From an uncultured Solirubrobacteraceae bacterium (GTDB taxonomy: Bacteria > Actinomycetota > Thermoleophilia > Solirubrobacterales > Solirubrobacteraceae), in NCBI GenBank assembly GCA_955652345.1, contig CATPBV010000089.1, positions 1 to 32,683 on the forward strand: DNA of 32,683 bases. The letters are read 5' to 3'. Every line of letters starts with the position of its first letter. Position 1 is the first letter of the stretch. The position numbers and the translations under genes are program-made. The notes under the pieces are model-generated. The model made no database searches. It saw nothing but the letters and a program-made list of their open reading frames with translations, and was not told where the DNA came from. Below are positions 25,612 through 32,683 of the stretch, one piece after another.

Positions 25612-26526
25612 TCACGACGCCAGCGCCAGTGCGAACCGCAACGCCTCCTCCGCCAGTCTCGCTCGAGCCGCAGGCGCATCCATCAGCACATCCGTCTCGA
25701 GCACCGGAAGCAGCGCGGTTCGCTGATCCGCCACAAGTCCGTCGAGCAGTCCTTCGTAGCACCCGACGACACCGGCGCTGCTCAGCGGGCGGCGCTCGAG
25801 CTCGAGGAATTCGGCAGTGGGACCCTTCAGCACCGCGCCGCCGACAAGGGGGCTGACGGCAACGACCGCGGCGGCGGTGTTCCGCACGGCGGCTCGGATC
25901 GAGTCGATCGCGAGGATCGGCCCGATCGAGGCGATCGGGTTCGAGGGGCCGATCACAACCGCGCGGGCGGCCGCTATCGCCGCGAGCACCTCGGGCGTCG
26001 GCCGCGCTGCCCGAGCCCCGCGAAAATCGACCGCGTCGACTGGACCGCGACCTTTGCCGGCGATCATGAACTCCTGGAAGGACCACCAGCGGCCGTGGGC
26101 CAGCACGCGCGTTCGGACGGGGACGTCGCACATGGGGAGCACGCGAGCCTGGACTCCGAGCGCCGCGGTGAGCGCAGCGTGCGCATCGGTCAGGCGCGCC
26201 CCATCGCGCAGCGCACGAGCGCGCTCGATACCGATCGCGAGATCCCTGTCGCCGAGGTTGAACCACACGTCGGCGCCCAGCTCACGGAGCCCGTCCATGA
26301 CGCTGAACGTGTCGCCGGCCAGGCCCCAGCCGCGCTCGTCGATCCGATCCGCCAGCCAGAACGTGACGAGATCCGGATCGGGCGATACGTACGCCCCGTA
26401 GATCTCGATGTCGTCGCCGGTGTTGGCGATCACCACGAGCTCGCCGGGCCCGACGACGTCGAGCATGCCGCGCGCAAGCTTCGCGCCGCCAGTGCCGCCG
26501 GCCAGGAGGACGACCGGCCCACTCAT
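25612..26526 (-). CDS. cofD: 2-phospho-L-lactate transferase (CofD/FbiA)
   Basis: VVLLAGGTGGAKLARGML, ANTGDDIEIYGAYVSPDPD, IGPSNPIASIGPIL. Confidence 0.95.
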   Translation of the reverse strand: MSGPVVLLAGGTGGAKLARGMLDVVGPGELVVIANTGDDIEIYGAYVSPDPDLVTFWLADRIDERGWGLAGDTFSVMDGLRELGADVWFNLGDRDLAIGIERARALRDGARLTDAHAALTAALGVQARVLPMCDVPVRTRVLAHGRWWSFQEFMIAGKGRGPVDAVDFRGARAARPTPEVLAAIAAARAVVIGPSNPIASIGPILAIDSIRAAVRNTAAAVVAVSPLVGGAVLKGPTAEFLELERRPLSSAGVVGCYEGLLDGLVADQRTALLPVLETDVLMDAPAARARLAEEALRFALALAS

Positions 26527-26542
26527 AGCCAAACCGGCCCGC

Positions 26543-27232
26543 TCACAGTCCGGTGATCTTGACCCCCGCCCGGGCCTTGTGCCGGACGTTGATCGAGATG
26601 ATCAGCGCTGTCAGCTGCTCGAGGATCCGCGCCATCTCGAGCGCACCGCAGTCGACGGGACGCAGGCCCTCGATCAGCGCTACGAGCTCGGCGACGGCGT
26701 GCTTGTCGTCGCGGTCCTCGCCACACAGCAGGATGTCCTCGTCGAGGCGGTGGTCGAGGTCCGCGAGCAGCGCCGCGCTGATCGTGTGAAATCCCGAGAC
26801 GACGCGGACTCCGTCAGGAGCCATCTCCTGCGCCTGCTGCGCGGCCGATCCCTGCCAGACGCCAAGGGTCCGGGTGGCCTTGCCGCTGACGGCGGCGGCC
26901 AGCGGGACCGTCGTGTCGATCAGCACCTGACCGGCTCTGAGGGCGCCTTTCAGGTTCGTCAGCGTCTCGGAATGGTTGCGGAACGGGACGGCGAGCATCA
27001 CGAGTCGCGTCTCATGCACCGCCTCGCTGTTCTGAAGCCCGGTGAACGAAGCGCTGCCAACGAGCTCAGCGGCCCTGCGCGCGGCCTCGTGCGCACGCCC
27101 GGCATCGCGCGAGCCGATCACGATCGGCACACCTGCTCTGCCCAGGCGAAGCGCCATCCCGAACCCCAGCGCGCCCGTGCCGCCGACGATGCAGAGGGGT
27201 TCGTGCACGGCGGCTGAGTCTATGGCGCGCAT
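26543..27232 (-). CDS. npdG: NADPH-dependent F420 reductase
   Basis: CIVGGTGALGFGMALRLGRAGVPIVIGSRD, first in the operon with cofD/C/E. GTG 27208 is an alternative start. Confidence 0.9.
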   Translation of the reverse strand: MRAIDSAAVHEPLCIVGGTGALGFGMALRLGRAGVPIVIGSRDAGRAHEAARRAAELVGSASFTGLQNSEAVHETRLVMLAVPFRNHSETLTNLKGALRAGQVLIDTTVPLAAAVSGKATRTLGVWQGSAAQQAQEMAPDGVRVVSGFHTISAALLADLDHRLDEDILLCGEDRDDKHAVAELVALIEGLRPVDCGALEMARILEQLTALIISINVRHKARAGVKITGL

Positions 27233-27237
27233 GGATA

Positions 27238-28431
27238 ATGAGTCGTTCCGTGACCCGCGTGGCGCTGATGTTGGGCTTGCTCGCAGTGGGCAGCCAGATC
27301 GCTCGGGCAAATGGGATCGGCGAGCAGCCCCTGGCGGTGCGCGCGGCGTCGTTGTCGCAGAACGGCCAGGAGCTCGTCTGGAGCGTGCAACTAGCCCATC
27401 CCTTCTCCCCGGCGGCGCTGAGCCGGCATCATCGTTCGCTGTGCCTGCTGATCGAGCGCGTCGCGAACGCGTCGGTCGCCGGGCAGGTCTGCGTGGTCGG
27501 TCCTCGGCGTGGCGCGAGCCAGCCGCGGCTCGAATACACGGCGGTCACCGCGAGCGGGCCCGGGCACCCCGCAATCATCGCCGCGACCGTCACCCGGGCG
27601 AATACAAGCGAGCTGAGCACGAGCTTCCTGCCATCCGGCATCGGCCGCCGGTACAGCTCGATTCGCTGGCAGGTGGTGAGCTCGGTGAGCACTCAGACCT
27701 GCACGGGACCGTTCCGTGGGCGGGTGGGCTGCTACACGACGTTTCCGGGCAAGCCCGCACTGGCGAGGCTCCACATCCCTCGGCTGGTCGGGTGTGTGCC
27801 AAGCGGGCCTGACGTCGCTTCCCACGGTCCGACGAACGTGCGCGAGGTCGCGCTCACGTTCGACGACGGCCCCTGGTACGACACGCCGCAGTTCCTGTCG
27901 GTGCTCGAACGCGAGCACGTCGTTGCCACCTTCTTCGAGATCGGCGAGCAGATCTCAACGTACGGTCAAGGAGGCGCGATCGAACGGCGGATGCTCGCCG
28001 ATGGCGACATGATCGGCGATCACACCTGGAGCCACGCCAACGTCTCCGGCGGAGGGAGCTTCGCAGCCGGTCAGATCTCGCAAACCGCTGCTGCGATCCG
28101 CAAGGCCACCGGCGGCTTTGAGCCGTGCCTGTTCCGGGCTCCGGGCGGCGCGGTGAGCCCATCGCTGATCACGCTGGCGCGGTCGATGGGGTTCACCACG
28201 ATCCAGTGGGATGTGGATCCCCGCGACTGGGCCCGCCCCGGAACGAGCGCGATCTACGGCAACGTGGTCGCCAACGCCCACAGCGGCGCGATCGTGCTCC
28301 AGCACGACGGGGGCGGTGACCGGTCGCAGACGCTCGCTGCGCTCCCCCAGGAGATACATGCGCTACGCGCCGCGGGCTATCAGTTTGTGACCGTCACCGA
28401 GATGCTTGGTCAACGCCTCATCTATAAGTAG
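27238..28431 (+). CDS. Polysaccharide deacetylase (NodB domain) with secreted N-terminal extension
   Basis: LTFDDGPWYDTPQF, GDHTWSHANVSG, RAPGGAVSP; signal peptide at N-terminus. Confidence 0.92.
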   Translation: MSRSVTRVALMLGLLAVGSQIARANGIGEQPLAVRAASLSQNGQELVWSVQLAHPFSPAALSRHHRSLCLLIERVANASVAGQVCVVGPRRGASQPRLEYTAVTASGPGHPAIIAATVTRANTSELSTSFLPSGIGRRYSSIRWQVVSSVSTQTCTGPFRGRVGCYTTFPGKPALARLHIPRLVGCVPSGPDVASHGPTNVREVALTFDDGPWYDTPQFLSVLEREHVVATFFEIGEQISTYGQGGAIERRMLADGDMIGDHTWSHANVSGGGSFAAGQISQTAAAIRKATGGFEPCLFRAPGGAVSPSLITLARSMGFTTIQWDVDPRDWARPGTSAIYGNVVANAHSGAIVLQHDGGGDRSQTLAALPQEIHALRAAGYQFVTVTEMLGQRLIYK

Positions 28432-28435
28432 GAGG

Positions 28436-29350
28436 ATGAGCGAACTGCCCGAGAGCGTCCGGATCCGCGAGGTGGGGCCCCGGGACGGCTTTCAGAACGA
28501 GCCCGAGGTGATCGCGACCGCCGACAAGATCCGGCTGATCGAGCTCCTCGGGCGAACCGGCCTGCGCCGGATCGAGGTGACGAGCTTCGTCAGGCCGGAC
28601 GTGATCCCGCAGCTGGCCGACGCCGAGGAGGTCCTCGAGGCGGTGCGGCTGCCGGATCCGGTCTCGGTGAGCGTGCTGATCCCGAACGAGCGGGGGCTCG
28701 AGCGGGCTCTGGCTCATCGTGATCGATTTCATGAGATCAACGGCTTCCTGTCGGCGTCCGAGACGCACAACCAGGCGAACGTCGGCCGCTCGGTCGATGA
28801 GTCGCTCGCGGGCCTGCGCGTGACGTTCGGGCGAGCGTGTGCCGAAGGGCTACGGTGCGAAGGCGTGATCTCGACCTCGTTTGGCTGCCCGTACGAGGGT
28901 CACGTCCCGGCCCAGCGAGTGCTCGAGATCGCCGATGCCCTGGTGCAGGGGGGATGCGAGGAAGTCGGCTTCGGTGACACCACCGGGATGGCGAATCCAC
29001 TCCAGGTCCGGGAGTTCTTCGGCGCTGCCCGGGACGCGCTGCCCGGCGTCGAGCTGACCGCCCACTTCCACAACACTCGCGGCCAGGGGCTTGCGAACGT
29101 GCTCGCCGCGCTCGAGGCCGGGGTTGAGAGCTTCGAGTCGAGCTTCGGAGAGCTCGGAGGCTGCCCGGTACCGGCCGGGGCGACGGGGAACATCGCCACC
29201 GAGGACCTGATCTCGATGCTCCACGAGATGGGAATCCAGACGGGCATCGATCTCGGCGCCGTGATTGCGGCGTCGCGCGCAGCGCAGGAGGTTCTCGGGC
29301 GGCCGCTCGGGAGCCATGTCCTGTCCGCGGGACCGGTGGTGTGGCGGTGA
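28436..29350 (+). CDS. mvaB: Hydroxymethylglutaryl-CoA lyase
   Basis: IREVGPRDGFQNEPEV, HFHNTRGQGLANVLAALEAGVESFESSFGELGGCPVPAGATGN; SD AGGAGG overlapping the previous stop. Confidence 0.93.
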   Translation: MSELPESVRIREVGPRDGFQNEPEVIATADKIRLIELLGRTGLRRIEVTSFVRPDVIPQLADAEEVLEAVRLPDPVSVSVLIPNERGLERALAHRDRFHEINGFLSASETHNQANVGRSVDESLAGLRVTFGRACAEGLRCEGVISTSFGCPYEGHVPAQRVLEIADALVQGGCEEVGFGDTTGMANPLQVREFFGAARDALPGVELTAHFHNTRGQGLANVLAALEAGVESFESSFGELGGCPVPAGATGNIATEDLISMLHEMGIQTGIDLGAVIAASRAAQEVLGRPLGSHVLSAGPVVWR

Positions 29351-30885
29351 GCGAGCTCGAGCACGCCGACGAGCTGGCCGCGGCAGTCGAGCGCTCCCGG
29401 GCCGGAGGGCCCGAGCGCCACCGCGAGAAGGCGGCCGCGCAGGGCAAGCTCCCGGTGCGCGAGCGCGTGCAGCGCCTGCTCGATCCAGGATCGTTCTCCG
29501 AGGAAGGGCTGCTTGCCAGCTGGGAGCAGGAGGGACTCGGCGCCGAAGGCGTGGTGACGGGCATCGGCACGATCGGCGGCCGTCCGGCCGCCGTGATGGC
29601 CAACGATCCGACCGTGAAGGCGGGCTCTTGGGCGCCAAAGACGGTCGAGAAGATCCTCCGGATCCAGGAGCGGGCGCTGACGCTGCGGATCCCGCTGGTG
29701 TACCTCGTCGACTCGGCCGGGGCGCGGATCAACGAACAGGTCCAGATGTTCCCGGGTCGCCGTCACGCGGGGCGGATCTTCTTCAACGAGGTTCGCCTTT
29801 CGGGCGTGGTCCCGCAGGTGTGCGTGCTGTTCGGCCCGAGCGCAGCCGGTGGCGCCTACATCCCGGCGTTCTGCGACTTCGTGATCATGCGCGACGGGAA
29901 TGCCTCGATGTACCTGGGCTCGCCGCGTATGGCGGAGATGGTGATCGGCGAGAAGGTCACGCTCGAGGAGATGGGCGGAGCGCGGATGCACACCTCGAAG
30001 AGTGGCTGCGGCCACGCGCTGGTCTCCAGCGACGAGGAGGGAATCGAGCTGGCCAAGCGCTACCTGAGCTTCTTCCCCGGCTCGTTCGTCGATGAGCCAC
30101 CGGGGGCGCCGCCCGCCGCGCCCTCGTCAGATCGCCCGATCGGCGAGCTGATCCCGCTCGATGAGAACAAGCCGTTCGACATGCGAGAGCTGCTCGACGG
30201 GCTGATCGACGATGGCTCGTTCCTCGAGGTCCATGAACGGTGGGCGAAGGAGCTGATCGTCGGCTACGCACGGTTCGACGGGCGCGCGGTCGGGATCGTC
30301 GCGAACCAGCCGAAGGTCAAGGGCGGCGTTCTATTCGTGGACTCCTCCGACAAGGCGGCGCGGTTCATCTGGACCTGCAATGCGTTCAACATCCCCTTGC
30401 TGTTCCTCGCGGACGTGCCGGGGTTCATGATCGGGACGCAGGTCGAGCGCGAGGGGATCATCCGCCACGGAGCGAAGATGATCAGCGCCGTCTCCGAGGC
30501 GACGGTCCCGAAGATCTCTGTGATCGTCCGCAAGGCCTACGGCGCCGGCCTGTACGCGATGGCCGGGCCCGCCTTCGACCCCGACTGCTGCATCGCCCTG
30601 CCCACCGCCTCGATCGCGGTGATGGGCCCCCAGGCGGCGATCAACGCCGTCTACTACAACCAGCTCCAGGCGATCGAAGACCCGGAGGAGCGCGAGCGCC
30701 GAACCGAGGAGCTCCGTCAGGAGTACGCGAAGGACATCGACATCCTGCACCTTGCGTCCGAGCTGGTGATCGACGCCGTGATCGCGCCCGAGGAGCTTCG
30801 CCAGGAGCTGATCCGGCGCTTTGCGCTTGCGGCCGGCAAGCATCGAGCGTGGCCGGCCAAGCACAACCCCGTGACGCCGGTATAG
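29347..30885 (+). CDS. Acyl-CoA carboxylase carboxyltransferase (beta) subunit
   Basis: LVDSAGARINEQVQMFPGRRHAGRIFFNEV, FGPSAAGGAYIPAFCDF, DVPGFMIGTQVEREGIIRHGAKMI; GTGA overlap with mvaB. Confidence 0.93.
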   Translation: MSELEHADELAAAVERSRAGGPERHREKAAAQGKLPVRERVQRLLDPGSFSEEGLLASWEQEGLGAEGVVTGIGTIGGRPAAVMANDPTVKAGSWAPKTVEKILRIQERALTLRIPLVYLVDSAGARINEQVQMFPGRRHAGRIFFNEVRLSGVVPQVCVLFGPSAAGGAYIPAFCDFVIMRDGNASMYLGSPRMAEMVIGEKVTLEEMGGARMHTSKSGCGHALVSSDEEGIELAKRYLSFFPGSFVDEPPGAPPAAPSSDRPIGELIPLDENKPFDMRELLDGLIDDGSFLEVHERWAKELIVGYARFDGRAVGIVANQPKVKGGVLFVDSSDKAARFIWTCNAFNIPLLFLADVPGFMIGTQVEREGIIRHGAKMISAVSEATVPKISVIVRKAYGAGLYAMAGPAFDPDCCIALPTASIAVMGPQAAINAVYYNQLQAIEDPEERERRTEELRQEYAKDIDILHLASELVIDAVIAPEELRQELIRRFALAAGKHRAWPAKHNPVTPV

Positions 30886-30902
30886 CGGCGGGGGGGTTGC
30901 CG

Positions 30903-31688
30903 GTGACTGTGTTCGATGAGTCGGAGCTGCTCGAGGTCGCCGTGCGGGCTGCGCAGGCCGGCGCGCGCGAGCTGAGCGCGCGGTTCGGGCGTCCGCAAGA
31001 CGGCGTGCAGACCAAATCGGGTCCGACGGACCCCGTGTCCGAAGCGGACCTGGCGGCCGAGGCCGCGATCCGGCGGGTCCTGTCGGAATGTCGCCCCGGT
31101 GACGCGATTCTGGCCGAGGAGGGAGGCGCGAGTGGCGATGGCGACATCCGCTGGCTGGTCGACCCGCTCGACGGAACCGTCAACTTTCTGTTCGGGATCC
31201 CTGCGTTCGCCGTCAGCATCGCGTGCGAAAACGCTGAGGGAACGCTCGCTGGGGTTGTTCTGGATCCGCTCCGGGATGAATGCTTCGCGGCTACCCGCAC
31301 CGGTGCCTCCACGCTGAACGGCGAGCCGCTCAGCCGCCCGGAGCGCTCGAACAAGCTCGAGCTCGCGATCGTCGCGACCGGCTTCGCCTACGACGCTCAG
31401 GTGCGCGAGCGCCAAGGTCGGGTGGTGGGCCGCTTGCTGCCGCGGGTGGCAAACATCCGGCGCGTCGGTGCGGCGGCGCTCGATCTTGCATGGTGCGCGT
31501 GCGGACGGTTCGACGCGTACTACGAGCGCGGCCTCAATCCCTGGGACACTGCCGCAGGGGCGTTGATCGCCTCTCGAGCCGGGCTCGTCGTGAGAGAGCT
31601 GCCGGTGGCGGCGCTGGAGCCGCCTGGGGTGATCGCCGCGCCGTCGGAGTTGATCGACGAGCTGATGGCGCTCGTGGTCGAGCCGTAG
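30903..31688 (+). CDS. Inositol monophosphatase-family protein
   Basis: AILAEEGG, WLVDPLDGTVNFLFGIP, GLNPWDTAAGALIASRAG; GTG start. Confidence 0.94.
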   Translation: MTVFDESELLEVAVRAAQAGARELSARFGRPQDGVQTKSGPTDPVSEADLAAEAAIRRVLSECRPGDAILAEEGGASGDGDIRWLVDPLDGTVNFLFGIPAFAVSIACENAEGTLAGVVLDPLRDECFAATRTGASTLNGEPLSRPERSNKLELAIVATGFAYDAQVRERQGRVVGRLLPRVANIRRVGAAALDLAWCACGRFDAYYERGLNPWDTAAGALIASRAGLVVRELPVAALEPPGVIAAPSELIDELMALVVEP

Positions 31689-31736
31689 CCGCGGCGCTCG
31701 CTGGCCGCATGGGCCCGTGGCGTTCGCCGGCCCCAA

Positions 31737-31742
31737 TACACT
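31737..31742 (+). promoter_or_regulatory. Candidate -10 element (TACACT) of tRNA-Leu(CAA)
   Basis: TACACT 10 nt upstream of the tRNA 5' end. Confidence 0.4.
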
Positions 31743-31752
31743 CAGCTCGCCC

Positions 31753-31836
31753 GCGGCGGTGGCGAAATCGGTAAACGCGATGCCCTCAAAAGGCATTGCC
31801 CCAACGGGCTTGTGGGTTCGAGTCCCACCCGCCGCA
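31753..31836 (+). tRNA. tRNA-Leu(CAA)
   Basis: Acceptor GCGGCGG/CCGCCGC, anticodon loop CTCAAAA (CAA), T-arm GGGTTCGAGTCCC, long variable arm. 3' CCA not encoded. Confidence 0.95.
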
Positions 31837-31845
31837 CCTAGGCCC

Positions 31846-32424
31846 TCAGGCAGGAGCGGGTCTGGCGGGAGGAGCGGCTGGGGGGAGCTGGCCGCGCCGG
31901 CGCGCCTCTTCCGCCGGGACCTCCAGCTCGACGTTCCACGCCTGCGCGAACCCCATCATCGAGAAGAAGATCAGAACGGCCTGCACGGGCACGAGCAGCA
32001 GCGTGATCAGGCCCAGCAGGTCCGGGCCGAGGCCCTTCCCTCCGAACAGCGTCTGCGGGGCCCCGAAGCCGGCATTGTTTCGATCGAACCAGCTCGTGCC
32101 GGTGATCCCCGTTCCCGCAACCAGGCCGGCGAGCAGCAGCAGGATCGCGAGGGCCGCCGCGATCGGCAGCAGTCCACGCGTCCACCGCCTCCCTACGTAG
32201 AACGCAATCAGCACATACACCAGGCACCAGACGAAGTTGACCGCCTTCATCCCCTCGAGCTTCGACCAGCCGCCGATCGTCACGATCAACATCAACACGA
32301 CCGAGACCAGCAGCAGCATCACGACGACCGCCTTGGTCGTGTGGCTGGCGGCCTTGTCCCGGTTGGGGTAGACGACGACGTAGCCCGGCGTGATCGTCCG
32401 ATGTACTGCCACTGCGGGGAACAT
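31846..32424 (-). CDS. Hypothetical membrane protein
   Basis: Several hydrophobic segments (AVVVMLLLVSVVLMLIVTIGG, LPIAAALAILLLLAGLVAG, LLGLITLLLVPVQAVLIFFSMM) and a Pro/Ala-rich C-terminus; MFPAVAVHRTI start at 32424 preferred over 32469. Confidence 0.75.
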   Translation of the reverse strand: MFPAVAVHRTITPGYVVVYPNRDKAASHTTKAVVVMLLLVSVVLMLIVTIGGWSKLEGMKAVNFVWCLVYVLIAFYVGRRWTRGLLPIAAALAILLLLAGLVAGTGITGTSWFDRNNAGFGAPQTLFGGKGLGPDLLGLITLLLVPVQAVLIFFSMMGFAQAWNVELEVPAEEARRRGQLPPAAPPARPAPA

Positions 32425-32476
32425 ATAGCCTCGCGCACCGGTCGGGCGAGGCTGGCTGAGAAACGGCAACCCCGCT

Positions 32477-32482
32477 TAGAAT
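32477..32482 (+). promoter_or_regulatory. Candidate -10 element (TAGAAT) of tRNA-Leu(UAG)
   Basis: TAGAAT 11 nt upstream of the tRNA 5' end. Confidence 0.45.
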
Positions 32483-32493
32483 CGCATGCGTTC

Positions 32494-32577
32494 GCGGGCG
32501 TGGCGAAACTGGCAGACGCGTCAGGTTTAGGTCCTGGTGGGCTAACGCCCTTGGGGGTTCGAGTCCCTCCGCCCGCA
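32494..32577 (+). tRNA. tRNA-Leu(UAG)
   Basis: Acceptor GCGGGCG/CGCCCGC, anticodon loop TTTAGGT (UAG), T-arm GGGTTCGAGTCCC, long variable arm. 3' CCA not encoded. Confidence 0.95.
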
Positions 32578-32683
32578 CTAGCGCTTTGGCCCCACGATCC
32601 GTTCGAGTATCGCAACGCTGTCGCGATGCGCTACTGACATGTTCCGGTGGTTCGACTGGGTAACCCGTATGCCGAGCAGCTCG

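Noticed and set aside
25593-25620. Possible leaderless -10 (TAGGTT) before cofC
   Set aside because: Lies in the 20-nt gap within the cofD-cofC operon and overlaps a possible SD-like GGTAGG; internal coupling is a simpler explanation.
30240-30902. Upstream extension of the inositol monophosphatase ORF (482 aa total)
   Set aside because: The extension overlaps the carboxyltransferase frame and is Arg/Gly-rich; GTG 30903 gives a normal-size family member.
1-32683. CRISPR arrays, transposases, integrases, toxin-antitoxin or anti-phage modules
   Set aside because: Looked for direct repeats and hallmark proteins in the ORF track; none found. The window looks like core-metabolism chromosome.

Overview
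The window is GC-rich, gene-dense chromosomal DNA. Codon usage, GTG starts, frequent 4-nt ATGA/GTGA overlaps and the protein families present suggest a high-GC actinobacterium, possibly Thermoleophilia-like (taxonomy is inference). No CRISPR array, phage, transposon or rRNA was seen. Main contents: (1) a DnaQ-type exonuclease/GIY-YIG (UvrC-like) fusion and a YgfZ-like folate-binding protein; (2) an NMT1/THI5-like substrate-binding lipoprotein divergent from fbiC (CofG/CofH fusion), with fbiC overlapping a GAF histidine kinase and a LuxR-type response regulator, followed by a flavodoxin-fold reductase; (3) a Rieske [2Fe-2S] domain fused to a pyruvate-oxidase/acetolactate-synthase-like ThDP enzyme; (4) a Kef-type antiporter, an uncharacterised protein, two SDRs and a VOC protein; (5) a compact FAS-II cluster fabD-fabH-fabG-acpP-fabF-carboxyltransferase-InhA-like fabI; (6) an EamA transporter convergent with an F420 operon npdG-cofD-cofC-cofE; (7) a polysaccharide deacetylase, HMG-CoA lyase, a second acyl-CoA carboxylase beta subunit and an inositol monophosphatase; (8) two tRNA-Leu genes (CAA and UAG) flanking a membrane protein. 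The best leads are the Rieske-ThDP fusion, the fbiC/two-component operon, a set of TANNNT boxes 5-8 nt from start codons (leaderless mRNAs), and two genes whose best start appears to be a non-canonical AUC/CUG codon. All family calls were made by eye from motifs, without database searches.
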